From: Plectrocnemia conspersa
Lineage: Eukaryota > Arthropoda > Insecta > Trichoptera > Polycentropodidae
Direction of reading: 5' to 3'
DNA: 64,000 nt
Assembly: GCA_009617715.1 (NCBI GenBank)
Contig: VTFK01000447.1
Location: forward strand, 151,282-215,281
In this document: positions 26,561-39,018 of the stretch, piece after piece
Position numbering within the stretch: the stretch's first letter is position 1
Layout of the letters: the number at the start of each line of letters is the position of its first letter
Translations under genes and position numbers: made by a program
Notes under the pieces: generated by a model
Told to the model about the DNA's origin: nothing
Databases searched by the model: none
Seen by the model: only the letters and a program-made list of their open reading frames with translations

Positions 26561-28244
26561 TAAAATATAAATAAAAGATACTTTTAGGATCGAAAAGTAT
26601 GATAATTTAATTTTACTTTAATGTAATTTTTTTAAAGCTACATATATGGACTTTCAAAATTCAATTTATTATTTTTTCACAGCTGTATTTTTTCTGCTTT
26701 AATTCAGAACAATATTTATGTTTATATTATTGTCGTAAACAAAACAGCTAACAACGAATTTTAGCGGCAGTTTTTAATTATAATATAAACGGATTACTAA
26801 ACAATATTAGATATTGAAAAAACAATTTCATACAAACTGCAACAATAACAGTGATATGAGTAGTCTAGTAAACTTTATCACGGCAAGCAGATCTTAATAA
26901 CAACAACAGTGTTAGTAAACGAGTTAAAATAATTTATGTTATTATTATATATTGATGTATTAATATTCACAAAACATATTACCAAAAAATAAGTCCGTGT
27001 ACAGTACGTATAATGATCAGAGTCAAATTGGAACTACAAGAATTAAACTATCATCACGTTGTGTAAGTCCAAATACATACAGAAAACACTTTGTGTGCAT
27101 TTAAATCATATAGATAATGAAATAAAATATATATTTTTTAATTATATTTGAAGGTTAGTTATTGTTATTTATAATTATATAATCTAAAATATGTAACTAA
27201 CACATATGATAAGTCTTAGAAATTAAGTTCTAAAACAATAAAATATTTCAGTGTTTTATTTTATTTTCAATTTTGAATCATCCATGAACTCGCAAGTTTC
27301 AGGACAACGATATTAGGTTTGTAGCTTAATTCGGTTAATTTGCATTTCATGTTTACAGATATAAAATTAGGTATAAGTATAGAAAATATAATCCGAACTA
27401 TATAATTAATGTACATTTAAAGTATAGGCATTAAAATAAAATATTGAAAGTTATTGCTCAAGTAAAATTTTTTTCATGTATTTAAACCAACGTTTTTTAG
27501 TATTTAAAACATATTATATAACAAAATAAATTTTGTTAAATTAAATATGAATATAAAAATGCAAGAGATTAAAAAAATAAGTAACTGATTGTAATTCAAC
27601 TGGTAAAAATTAAAATATGTTTAATTATTTTATTTAATTGAGCATAATTAATTGTTTTCATATACATATTATGTTTTATTGAGAATAAAAATGCCAATTT
27701 ACTAAACATATATTTTTGGATATTTTGAATTTATAAATATTATATAATTCATCTAGATTTTTCCTGATCTCACAGATAAATATCGTAATAAATAATTAAA
27801 ATCGAGCTAGGTCTGTTTGTAGTTTTTAAGATATCGCGTAGGTTTCTTTGACATTCTGAGACACCTGATACCAAGTTATTCGAAATATAGCAAAACATCC
27901 TTCTGTCATGCATGCTAGATATACAATATTAGTTATATAGTTATAGTGTTATTATAAGGATATTTCTTAAAAAATAGTGAGTATAGGTGTTTAGGATTAG
28001 CAAATCTAATAAATACTATTTTATTGTGATAGATAAAGATCATTAATAATTTTTAAAATTACTTGTTAATAAAGGTATAGAATCTTAAATAATTTTATTA
28101 GCATATTTTGCTAATATTATATAATAAGTTTCTAAGTGTATTTAAAAATATATTTTCTATGAAGCTTAAATCTGATTAAAATAAATTGTAAGCGATCAAA
28201 TCGAATTAAAATTCTATATTTAAAGTAATATTGCATTTTTTCGT
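26561..28244. other. AT-rich noncoding DNA
   Basis: Nothing recognised on either strand. Confidence 0.6.
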
Positions 28245-28630
28245 TAAACCATAGAGCAAATCGAACACGACGCCGGTAAAGACCTAACGGAATTATTGTT
28301 ATTCGAATTTTCTTTTGTAATTACCGCAAGCGAAAGAAAAGTCCAGACGAAATGGCATTACTCGGCGAGAAATGTTTCTGTTCTTCGTATATTTTTTTGC
28401 CGCTCGCCTCCGTTTCGGCGTAGTCGAATTAGCATATTCAAATACGAGTTAAAAATTTATTTATACGACTAGATATTATATATTGTACGTTTCGCGTTTA
28501 TGAATAAATTAAATAAGGTTTTTACGAGCAATTTTTCACGTAAACAACACATTAGTAAGCTTTCGCAGCAAACAGGGCGAGCATTCATTTCTACTGCGCG
28601 CACTCGATACTTTGTAAAACGTCAAGCTTA
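28245..28630. other. GC-richer noncoding island (candidate conserved element)
   Basis: A compact block with GACGCCGGTAAAGACC and GCCGCTCGCCTCCG words, flanked by A/T-rich DNA and without a frame. Confidence 0.35.
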
Positions 28631-28959
28631 TTATGACATGTTTGTGCTTTTAGTGTCAAGAATGTAAATTTTTAAAATAAACTTGTAATGCGATAATCAT
28701 AATGTACACGCTGTAAACGTTTAACAAGAATGTATTATGTATTATGTTAAATTGTAAGGGTGTGAGTTTAGCGATTGTATTTTTAAATTATACACTTTGT
28801 AGCTTGTGCTATGTTATAGTATATAAAATATTTTACTGTATTCTTAGGCAAATTACTTTAAATCAACTTTTTTTTTTAAAAGTTATTAATTATTGGTATA
28901 TTTTTTAAATTAATAACATAGATATCAACTGAAGATGAACAAATCCTAAGTAGCGATGA

Positions 28960-29490
28960 AGTTTCAATGGAAATGATTAATTAACAGAAAGAAGGGTTTA
29001 ACCATCTTGGATGATATATGGAACAAAATATGGAAAAGCGGTAAGTGGCTTCAAGGCTGGGTGGAATCCAAATTCATTACCTTGCACGAAAATGATTCAC
29101 CAAAAGGTGCACAAAATTTAAAAAACACTTGTAATCTATAACAGTAAAATTCCAATAAATCAAGCCGTAATTGTTTAAAAGAAAGGAACTAGAGAGCAAA
29201 TACACAACATTCGCAAAATTAAAAAATGTCAAAAAATCAATAATTATTTTCTTTTTGAACTATACAAGAGCATTTTATGAAGTGGGAATGAATCAAATAA
29301 ATGCAAAATTAAAAAAAAAGTAAGACAGTAGTGTTTTTATCACTTGACCTATTTAATATCTACGGAGTTTATATATTGAAAAAAGCAATGGGTGTTTGGA
29401 ATGCCGGTATATCAATTAAAGGAGAAAAACCGTTGAACTTTAAATACGCTGACGACACTACATTATGTTTTCAAATATTATATTTTACAT
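28960..29490 (+). pseudogene. Non-LTR reverse transcriptase remnant (RTE-like)
   Basis: Segments in different frames, in order: DDIWNKIWKSGKWLQGW (about 29008-29060), EQIHNIRKIKKCQ-like text near 29190, IYGVYILKKAMGVWNAGISI with frame changes (about 29355-29420), then the active-site block FKYADDTTLCFQ (about 29438-29473). The order and spacing match the fingers and palm of an endonuclease-type LINE. Stops and shifts are frequent, so it is dead. The minus-strand remnant at 55640-55915 appears to be of the same broad family. Confidence 0.65.
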
Positions 29491-29670
29491 AATAGCAAAA
29501 AAAATCTGTCCGGCAATTATCCAATGGACTGAAAATCTGGAAATCGGTGACATCTATATTAATAAATATAAATTATTATGTGTAATATAATTTATAAAAA
29601 TATATGTTACTGCACCTGGGGCTGTTTTTTTTTTATTAATAGCGCACTTTTATAAATAATAATTCGAGTG

Positions 29671-29748
29671 ATGCTGCTGTGGCTCGAACCCGTAACCTCA
29701 GAGTTAATAGTCTGAGACGTTACGGACTACGCTATTTCGTCCTTAATG
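29671..29748 (-). repeat. tRNA-derived SINE head
   Basis: On the minus strand, box A TAGCGTAGTCCG (29734-29723) and box B GGTTCGAGCC (29690-29681) are both near consensus. An anticodon-like stem CTCAGA/TCTGAG encloses a loop with TATTAA, as in Asn-type tRNAs. It matches the copy at 17030-17110 over the whole head. The acceptor arm is not closed, so a SINE rather than a tRNA gene is favoured. Confidence 0.65.
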
Positions 29749-29999
29749 TAAACACTTATACCAAAAATGCAAACTGTTTTAATTCCGACTATAAATTTTG
29801 TATTAACATTTTACATTGTAAGTTTGTAATGCATTTTTTTTCCATTTACAAGAAATCGTGTATTTATGGATTGTATGAAGTATCCAGAAATTTACCATTG
29901 CATTCAATAGAAAATACAAGGATATACGGCACAGCCATTTTGGCGCCGATTCTCAACCATTACTTATTTATTTGTCCGTATTTGGGTATTTTATCATAA

Positions 30000-30310
30000 A
30001 ATAGTCGTACGTCTCGTTAGACGTTTATGATTCGCCGTATATCACATTCCGCATTCGCATGAACGTAAAACATTCGAGGATTTCACTGGTGGAGTACCGC
30101 AACAACCAATTCGTCCCTGGGCTGCAATTTGTCAGCCCTTTGATGAAAGGGTAGCTTCTCGGAGCGGCCAACCCCTCAAATCTGTCATTAATCTGAGGGG
30201 GATGCAGAATGTTTACGCATTGCCGTTTGACTTGTGACATTTATCTTCAGTTCTTGAAGTGTATAAAGTGGAGATCCCTTTTAGCTGTCGCTTACGATTT
30301 ATGGTATGTT
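30000..30310. other. GC-richer noncoding island (candidate conserved element)
   Basis: A sharp rise in GC, including CTCGGAGCGGCCAACCCC. The minus frame 30025-30240 has no recognisable domain. Confidence 0.35.
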
Positions 30311-31788
30311 TTTAAAGAGAAAATAATTTACAATAATGGTATATAAAAACATTGACGGATAAAACAGATTAGATCAATGAATTACTTAGATGATCAATCG
30401 ATTATTTATAGCATGATTTATACAATTATGCAAATCAGAATTCGATATATCAGAACTATCTTATTTTATTCGGACATTACCTTACTCAAGCGTTGTGGTC
30501 TTTTAAAGTGTTTAAGACTCTTTTTTTTAAAACAATAGTGTGCTCAAAACCATAATAATCTATTGTGCAAATAAAATAAAATATAACTAAGCTTTGAAAG
30601 GTGGCCCATTTCAAAACAAACCAGTCCATTAATACATCACACGTGTTAGAGTTTAACCTGATATAAATAAAATAATAAATCAAGTACTGTATAATCAATA
30701 AAATATTTTTAATAAAATATATTTTCCGGAATATTTAAATTCGATTAAATTAAATTATCATGAGTTTAATATGGTTATTGTTAAAATATTTATTTATGCA
30801 CAATGTATTCTAAAAGTAACTTCATTGTAAGTAAATAATGCCTTTATTGATAATTAAGCATCGTGTGTGAATATTTAAGACTTGAACTGAGTTTGTTCGT
30901 TTGCTTGTTAATATTTCATCGCTATACAAATATCGTGGTCGTGTAATTTCATAATGTTTCGCTGAGTAAAAAGTTTAATTTGTAAGCTAAAATAAATCTT
31001 GCGTAATCTCGCTGAAAAGTTTGGATGTTAAGCGATCACGCTGTTTAAATATGTTTCCATAAATAAATAAATAATCTTATTTTTGAATCTAAGAACATAC
31101 ATATATTTATTAATTTTTTATTCCAATTATAATATAGAATATTATATTGAACAGTGGAGAAATCTAAAAAACACCAATATAAGAGTTTCTATACACAGTA
31201 TGTATTTATAACTAGTTTAAATGAATGCCCTAATTTTATTCGCTAAACAAATTAACTAAACCTAAAAATATCAGCTTTTCCATAGCCACAACAAAGTATG
31301 ACTTATTACAAACAAAGAAGCAACAAAAAAAGATTTTAAAATAAAAACAGGTTAACCTAATAAACAATTTAATACAGATAAGAACTTCTAAGAAAACTCT
31401 GTTATTTTTAATCGTAATATAATATGTCCCTTTTCTATATATGACCTTTAACCCCAGCATGTTCATACTCTTTCGGAATTAAATCATCGGTATTTTTATG
31501 ATATTAATACCATATATATATATATACCAGTAATGTATTGATATTAATATATGGAGAACCTTAACTGGTGTAGCTAAACTATTATTTATTATATTAAAAA
31601 AAATCTTTTTTAATTTAAATTCTAGACCAGTGGCGCACGTTCTATCAGGGGACAATTTAAATGTTTTGAAAGGTAATGCGCAAATTAATAAAACTTTCGG
31701 GTTTTGAGGCCGAAGGGGAAGTGATGATCTCTGGATGATCCGCTGAGATCCTTTGTGTTTGTTGTTATTGCTTGTTTTTAGTCTCGGT
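30311..31788. other. AT-rich noncoding DNA
   Basis: Nothing recognised. It contains a short (AT)n run at 31512-31527 and a GC-richer lead-in from about 31620. Confidence 0.55.
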
Positions 31789-32061
31789 CTAGTGGGCTGC
31801 CTCTTCGAATCGCGTGCTCACCTCGTCTCGAATCATCTGCTCTCGATGCTCGTCTTTAACCCTCTTGTCTTGAGTCGCTTGCTCATCTACTGACATGACA
31901 AAGTGTTCGATAGTATATACTCTTGATTTGAGACGTCGCTGTCTCATCTCAGTAGCAGATGTTGGTTGGCCAATTGCATCGCTTGCATATTCGAGCAATG
32001 AAATATGTTCACGATTTTTACGCAGAAGATACGCATTGTCTATTGCATTTTTTATGCACAA
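31789..32061 (-). CDS. Unrecognised coding-like frame
   Basis: A 90-codon frame on the minus strand that differs from the chance frames around it. It is rich in charged residues (Glu, Arg, Asp, Gln), has few low-complexity runs, and includes NREHISLLEYASDAIGQPT and a predicted helical, charged C-terminal half (EQATQDKRVKDEHREQM). There is no signal peptide or membrane segment. The frame extends upstream to a stop near 32090, and the ATG choice is uncertain. It could be a piece of a mobile-element protein, an exon, or a retroposed fragment. No family is recognised and no function is proposed. Confidence 0.35.
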   Translation of the reverse strand: MCIKNAIDNAYLLRKNREHISLLEYASDAIGQPTSATEMRQRRLKSRVYTIEHFVMSVDEQATQDKRVKDEHREQMIRDEVSTRFEEAAH

Positions 32062-34129
32062 AAATGTGTTTTTTGTAATAATAACGACCAGTTAAACAGG
32101 CGGCAATATACCAAAATTAAATGGTTGTCGAAGGAAAGAGATTCATGAAATTATTTTATTATTTTTTTGACAAGTCCGAAATGACACTTTTAAAATCAGT
32201 CAATACTCAAGCAAGTAAGACATTATTGATGCGAAATTGAATATATTTGGCTTTATTGAGTATCAGTAATTGTATAAAAAAATGTTTCAGACAATAATAT
32301 TGGCTAATTAAATGTGAGGTGAGTGATTATGTTATACTTCTTATTGTGAATTATTTGGGTAAAATGGCTTATAACCTAAATAAAAAAAATGAAACTACAA
32401 AAGAAATTGCTTTGCCAACTTAGACAACTTAACCGATGTGAGTAGTTAAAACTGTTAAGGCCGTGCAGTATTAAGAAGAACTGCAAAATGATGAATCTTT
32501 TTAAACACTATTTAACATAAAAAATACAGTAGTGTGGCTATGTGCAAACAAACAAATTACCAACTTTTAAGAAGTTTAACAGAAAAATTATAATTGCTAT
32601 TTCTATCGTTATATTTAAAGAAATGCAGCTATATAAATGATTTATTATTGGAAAAATCAAAAACCATAGAGATTTAAGATTAAACTTGACCAAATTAGTA
32701 TCATACATTAGTATTGTTTGTAGCATATATTACATTTATTTGCATGTTATTTTCTTATAAATTGTAACATATACAAATATATATTTACTTACGTAAACCA
32801 TTTCGGAGGAGTTCGTCCATTTTCTCTCTTTTGTAAATAAATATTGGTAATTAGTTGTAAGGTAATTTTCCTGGATTACTCGTCGAGACTAGTATAAAAA
32901 TAAATAAACAAGAATATCTAAATTATAAATAATTATGTATAAATAAACATCCCAACTACATTTACATAAGCAGCACAAATAAACAATTAAAATTAGCATG
33001 TTTTTATCAATGTAATAACTTAAGCTAGGTACTTATTAAATTAAAAATTTAGGTTTCTTGTTGTAAAAGTGTAGTAAATAAAAAATAAAATGATAAACTA
33101 GGACCTTATAAAAAATTCTAACCAAAATTGTTTTATAATAATTATTGAACTTCATTTCCCTTATTGCTATATATTTTGAAACTTTTATTATATTACTTAT
33201 TATTATTATTATCTTACAATTTCTTGACTATTTTTCCATCTAACTTTAACTGTCCTTTTCTTCTTTAATTTTTATGTTTCATGAACCTTGTGTTTTAATA
33301 CAGGAGAGGCATTAAGAATTACAGATTCTTTAGTGCGGCATGACATAAAATGGTTTATAAAGACTGCTCTAGACCCTTTTGACGATATAATACGTACTAA
33401 TTTTAATTTCATTACAATGCTAATTAAAAATACATTTATACAAATATGCAATTAAATCTCAACTTAAAGAAACAATCTTAATATAAATTAATTATAATAC
33501 TTTTTATTAACTTTCTAACACAAAAAAATCATATTTTTCTTTAATTATAAATAAGTATTGATAAGTTCATATCTGAATATATTGATCTAATAATAAAAAA
33601 ACCTTGTTTCAAATAGCAATAAAGATACCAAAAATATCATAATATTTATATTCCAATATATTCTGCTATGTTTTAAATTAAGTCAATATATTATAATTTA
33701 GTCCACAGTCACCTTACATTTTAACCATGTATTTGGGGACTTTAGATAGGCTCACTTTCACGTGATGCAAATTAGAGCTTTAAGGAATCTTTTCAAATGG
33801 AAGAAAGATAAGCACATTAAGGACATATACAGTGAGTCACAAAATGTCACATGGTATTACCGAGAAGAAGCATTACATACAACAGAGGATTATCTAATAA
33901 ATTACATAACAAAAATAAATCATAATTTTGGCTCAAACTGCTAAATTTTTGTAATTTATTCTTTATAAAGCATTAAAATATTAAACAAAGTTCACAAAAG
34001 CAATTTATTCAGATATGATTTTAATCAAGAGGTAATATTTGTAAAATTAGGCATAACTATAATAAATGATACTATATAAAATCGATAAAACCTAATTCAA
34101 ATTTTCATTTTAAAATGAAAAAACTACAC
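32062..34129. other. AT-rich noncoding DNA
   Basis: No recognisable gene. A 60-codon frame at 33762-33944 (containing LFKWKKDKHIKDIYSESQ) has a somewhat protein-like look but no known motif. Confidence 0.5.
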
Positions 34130-34590
34130 AGTGGTTAAAGTGAGCAGATACTATATTTGCTTTCGATTTGCTTTTAACCTCATTGTAAATACGATATCTA
34201 CCATACCGCGCTTTTGTATTATACAAAGACAACATAGAGAATTTTTAAATAGAGCACTACGTTAAAAATCCAGTTATCATCGTATCAAAATTGGTGTTTG
34301 AACAGGAAAATTAGCTTTTTCGAGAAAAAAACTAACATCGTTCATTTATCAAACGGTCAAATAAACTGGCTCGTTAAACTGAAATATTCCGTTCTTATTT
34401 CTTTTCGTGCAAAAGGTCCGTCTTGACATTGTCTTTATTAAATACTAGCCAGACCGTACTTGAACATATTTATGAGTAACCATAACAAATAAGCGTGGAA
34501 GTCGTTCGTATTGTGTACGAAAATATATACGCGGGTCATACAAAAACTGTTACTTGCTTAACATACGAAGACGCTCGCATTAACGTTGTT
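34130..34590. other. GC-richer noncoding island (weak)
   Basis: Moderately raised GC without a frame, less marked than the other islands. Confidence 0.3.
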
Positions 34591-37051
34591 TGGATGTAGG
34601 AAAATATAATAATATATTTATCATTTAGACTTACATAAGACGCTCCTAAAATAGAAATGCTTTGGATATTAGTAAAAAAATTCAATATTGTTATTCAAAA
34701 AAAATTTATATTTAAAAAACATGTAGGTATTATATTTTTAAAATGTAGTTTAAAAGATTTATTTAATTATTGCCTCAATATTTATTTGTGAAATTTTATA
34801 ATACAGGTAATACAATTTACAATTGAAATTATGTGGGATAGATCCCAAAACATATCTATAGCTAAATGTTTGTTAAACACCAGAGTTTAAAACTTATTCA
34901 AATTAATTTTCCTTTAATAAATCGCTTTATATGATACTTTTAGCTTTGTCTAATGAAATTAAACTTTCAAGAGATTTGACTAATTCCTGAGAAACACCGT
35001 TTATTCGTTTAATTATAATTTACACTTTTTATATTTTATTATTAAAATAGTTAAAAAAAGGTATTTGACCATCAAAAAAAAATAAAAAAATAAATAATAA
35101 ATATTTATCTCTAATTTTTTTTTTAACTACACATGAGGTGTATTTTTCCTAATTGTTTCATTTTTATTCTTGACTGCGTTTAAGTATTTTTAAATTAATT
35201 TTCCTATTGTTTCAAGCAAAAATTATTTAAGATTAGGTTCTTTTTTTAAATCCCTTTTATTTATTTTGTTATTGTTTTTTACAAAAATTTTATTTTTTAT
35301 AAATATAATTGTGATTAAGGTGTTATTTTATTATTAACTGTACTTTAGTATCGTTTCTGACTATTTTCTCGTTACGTTTAGCACTAACTTTATTTTTTTA
35401 AGAGATATTTAAGGTTCATGTTGTATTTTGCTTTAAACTGCACTTATCATTTTTATTTATTTTTCTTTAATTTAAAGCACAAACTTAATTTATTTTAGAT
35501 GTATTAAAGTTTGGTGTTGTTTATAGATTCTTGACTGTGCATAAGTATCTTTTCTATTAACTTTCCTATTATTTCCAACACAAACCTTATTTTTTCTAAG
35601 CCTTTTGGTAATTGGGTAAGGTTTTCAAATGTTACTTAAACTATTATCTACTTATACCAATATGTAATTTTTAAACCTGTTTAAAAACTCTTTTTCCTAT
35701 ATAATTTATATAGCAGTCGTCTCTCTGACGTTAACTGTATCATCTACGACGTAGACTACGTCGTTATCTAATCCATCTTGTAGTGCCAATAGCACTCAAC
35801 TAATACGATCGTATTTATTTTTTTCACAAACATTATTTTATTTTTTTGAACATCTTAGTCTAACGAGAAATAAGAATATTTTAAAAAAGTACAAATTTAC
35901 TTGCTAATTTGTTAGTATTGTACAAAGACTTTTTCAATCGTAATTCTTTTTATGCACAAACTGATAAAAATAATATTTATTATCAGTATCAGTACTCATA
36001 TAAAATAATTATACAATAAAAATAAGTAAATAAATATGCCATCGATAAAACAATTTCACTTTATTAGAAATAAAATTTCGACGATTGTTTTTTAATTATA
36101 ATCAAGTAGTTATTTCTATACGGTTAATTGTATTGTTCACTATTTTATTTAATAATAATTAGATTATTCTTATTTATTCTAAACTACATAAAGATTAAAA
36201 CATGTATGTCGAATTAACAAAAACGGTATACAGGATGTAGCATATAAAACATGATTGAAAAGATGATTAACTAAACGTTGTGTCTTGTGTTGGTATAGAT
36301 TTGCTGGTGGCTATATTGCATGGAGTATTAGTATTTTTATTACGACTCCATAAAACAATATAAAAACGACTCTGATAAAACAATATAAAAAATAATTCAC
36401 GGATAAATTAAAAAAAAAATAATACCTTTAATAAAAAACTAAATTTGACTAATAATTCCTTATAGAAAATAGTTGTTGAAAATTTAAAACTTATATTCTA
36501 CCGTAAAACCCGAAAATATCAGGCACTACTAATTTAAAAAAAAATGTGAGATGCTAGACAAAAAATTGCACTGCTTGAAAATGCTAAAAAAAGTCACACA
36601 TATAATTCGAAAATTAAAAAGATTGTGATAGATTTTTTATATAACGTTTGTTTCAATAATATAAATTCTTTAAACCTTAATTATAAATTAATGTTTAATA
36701 AAAAAAACCTACTACGGTTTCTTAATTTTCGAATCATACGTGTGATTGATAATAAGGCAGTAAAACTGGAAATTAGGAGTTATGTTATAAATTTTAAAAT
36801 AAAAAATAATCTGGATTAGATAGCTTTCATAAAAAACATTTTTTATAGCTTTCACTACTTTAATAAAAAATGTATTTCATGTTTATTATTTGGGTATTTT
36901 CCCCACTATATGGACAACAGCCAAAATTCATCCAAATAAGGTAAGTATTGTCCTATTAGATACTGACCATTGCATTTTAATTATCGTGCTTAAGAGAATA
37001 TATTAGTAATTTAAGGTTTAAGAATCCTAGGGGGTGTGACTTCGTAGACAG
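34591..37051. other. AT-rich noncoding DNA
   Basis: Long T-rich and A-rich tracts with no recognisable gene. The part just below 37052 may be the worn internal region of the minus-strand LTR element. Confidence 0.6.
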
Positions 37052-38506
37052 TGAGACGCTTGGTGGAATCAAGTTAGAGTTTTATAAGATTATATTAAAA
37101 TAGCGACAGACGATAAATGGTAAGATGTTTTTTCCGAGCGGTGGTAGAAAAGCTGGCGCTGGTGATAATGTCCGTGGAATGTCTTAAAAGGTCTTTTAAG
37201 TGGCGTAGCAGCGACAGTATAGCGGAGTATGATCCCTCTCTGCTACGGTGGTGCTCGTATGGAGGAGTCCCTCTTGAGATATGAGCGCCCATGACACTAT
37301 GTTGTTATTTACACTATTCTCGTCGTAGTCCAGGCTTAAGTATCCAGATCGACGATAAGCTGCGCTTTGTAGCCCACGCGGAAGTAGCTGCAGCTAAAGC
37401 CGCGAGAGTCGCGGAGGCCCTCACCAGGCTAATGCCGAACATGGGTGGACCCAAACAGAAAAAAAGATAAATGTACAATGAGGTGGTCTATTTGATCCTT
37501 CTCTACGGCGCCCTTATATGGGCACAAGCCACAAAAGTAAAGAGGACCAGGCTTACGCTGGCGAGAGTCCAGCTTCTGCTTACAGGACTGTGTCCGAAGA
37601 TGCCATACTTGCCCTGTGCGGCAAACCGCCACTTCCTCGCACTAGAAAGGCAGGCAATTTATTACGGTCAGGAGAAAGAAGCTGCCAGAAAGGTGACAAC
37701 CGAACAGTAACAGCGCAGATGAGATGAGTCCATCAAAATAGGTGAAAACACAGACACGTCGGTGACCATCCCTCTGGACGGGAAGGACCCACGGTGGCGA
37801 GCTATCGTACCATCTAACGCAAGTGATGACCAGGCACGGCTACTTCGGTCAATACACTACGAGGATCGGCAAGACAGCAAGTGCCGCTGCGACACCTCTG
37901 AAGACGACGACGCAGAGCATACCGTCTTCAAGTGCACAGCCTGGTTGGCAAACAGAACGGCGCTGGGAAGGTCATAAAAAGGCCCGCATCAACAGACACT
38001 ATGGTCCAATCCATGCTGGAAAGCCGGCGCAACTGGAAGGCATGAACGGACTACGCGTCTGATATCTTGAAAATCAAGGAAGAAGCTGAAAGACAGCGAA
38101 AAATAGAGGCCCTAACGGGACAGAGTCTTTAAGAGAGGGCTGGGGAGAGGTTTTAGCCGGTAGGTCCGGAATCCGGCACAATCACCAACAACCTGGTGAA
38201 GTCTTACAAAGATTTCCTCTCCTCATAACAAAAAAAAAGGCATAAGTATCCAGAGCTGCAAAGTTTACTGACCAATCACAATCATGCAGCGATCATCCAG
38301 CCAATAGATGAACTCGTTTCTTAGAACAGCAAAATAGATAAACGCCTTTAGAAAGCGACATTTGCTTGATGGGAATTGTCCAAGGTCGTATACTGCAACC
38401 GGAATCTTGTGGATCCGGTGATTTATTAAATCTGTGACCATCCTTTACTTTACGCTGTTGTCTTGTTTCCTTGATGATAGATAATCATTTGTGTGTGGTC
38501 ACCACA
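37052..38506 (-). mobile_element. LTR of an LTR retrotransposon, split by a nested LINE
   Basis: Read on the minus strand, this stretch aligns in patches with the plus-strand LTR at 42433-43015. Shared features in order are: a TGTGGTGACC / TGTGACC start; GTCGCTTTCTAAAGGCG in both; ATTGGCTG followed by GCTGC; a TATA-region/AAGCCYRGACT block; and TCTCA at the end, followed by a similar post-LTR segment (GAAGTCAC / GAGGTCAA then ACCCC). Subtracting the nested R1-like insertion (37333-38254) leaves about 550 bases, close to the 583 of the other copy. No intact internal coding region adjoins it, so it is probably a solo or heavily decayed copy. Confidence 0.6.
37333..38254 (+). mobile_element. R1-clade LINE 3' fragment with target-site duplication
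   Basis: Two near-identical 16-base flanks, GGCTTAAGTATCCAGA (37333-37348) and GGCATAAGTATCCAGA (38239-38254), look like a target-site duplication. Between them is the 3' end of an R1-clade non-LTR element, ending in nine A (38230-38238). The coding part is in fragments: IDDKLRFVAHAEVAAAK (from 37348), MYNEVVYLILLYGALIW (37471), AYRTVSEDAILALCGKPPL in another frame (about 37575), LALERQAIYYGQ (37648), and a CxC-x8-HTVFKC zinc-knuckle segment (about 37880-37940). It closes with an Arg/Glu/Lys-rich tail ending in ALTGQSL and a stop at 38130-38132. Several stops and frameshifts show it is dead. Confidence 0.8.
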
Positions 38507-39018
38507 GTAAATATTTAGTTGTTTCAAAATGCATTAAACAAAGCTACACAGTTTATAAAAGACGTTAAAAAAGTTGTGTAAACAAAACCAACTTTTTATT
38601 TTATGTTGATAATTTTTTTTTTTTCGAATTAAAGTGGTTTAGATATAGTTTACCTAAAAATGTTTCTATTTTTAAAACAATTTGGTTTAAATTCTCTATT
38701 TATTATTGCAGTCGCTAACATGTGCTGAAAAGTATGTTATTGTTATTTTTTTAAGACATGTTTACAAAAATTTATGATCTATGATATGAAAACTTTCTAA
38801 GGTAACAATACGCTAACTATAAATAATTTAAAATATAAATTAGACCATTAAACGTATATATTACATCGAATGATCCCGTTCGTTTTGAAGATATTTATAA
38901 TGGAAGTATTTAGAATAAACATTTTTAAACAGTAATATATTATTATACGCCACTCTATATGCTCGATAACTGCACTTATAAATACGGTAAGTAGTAAACC
39001 TATTATTCGCAAAGCACG
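38507..39018. other. Upstream region of the chitinase-like gene
   Basis: A/T-rich, with no other gene. TATA-like words (for example ACTATAAATAA near 38816) lie about 200 bases before the start codon, but in such A/T-rich DNA they are weak evidence for a promoter. Confidence 0.4.
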
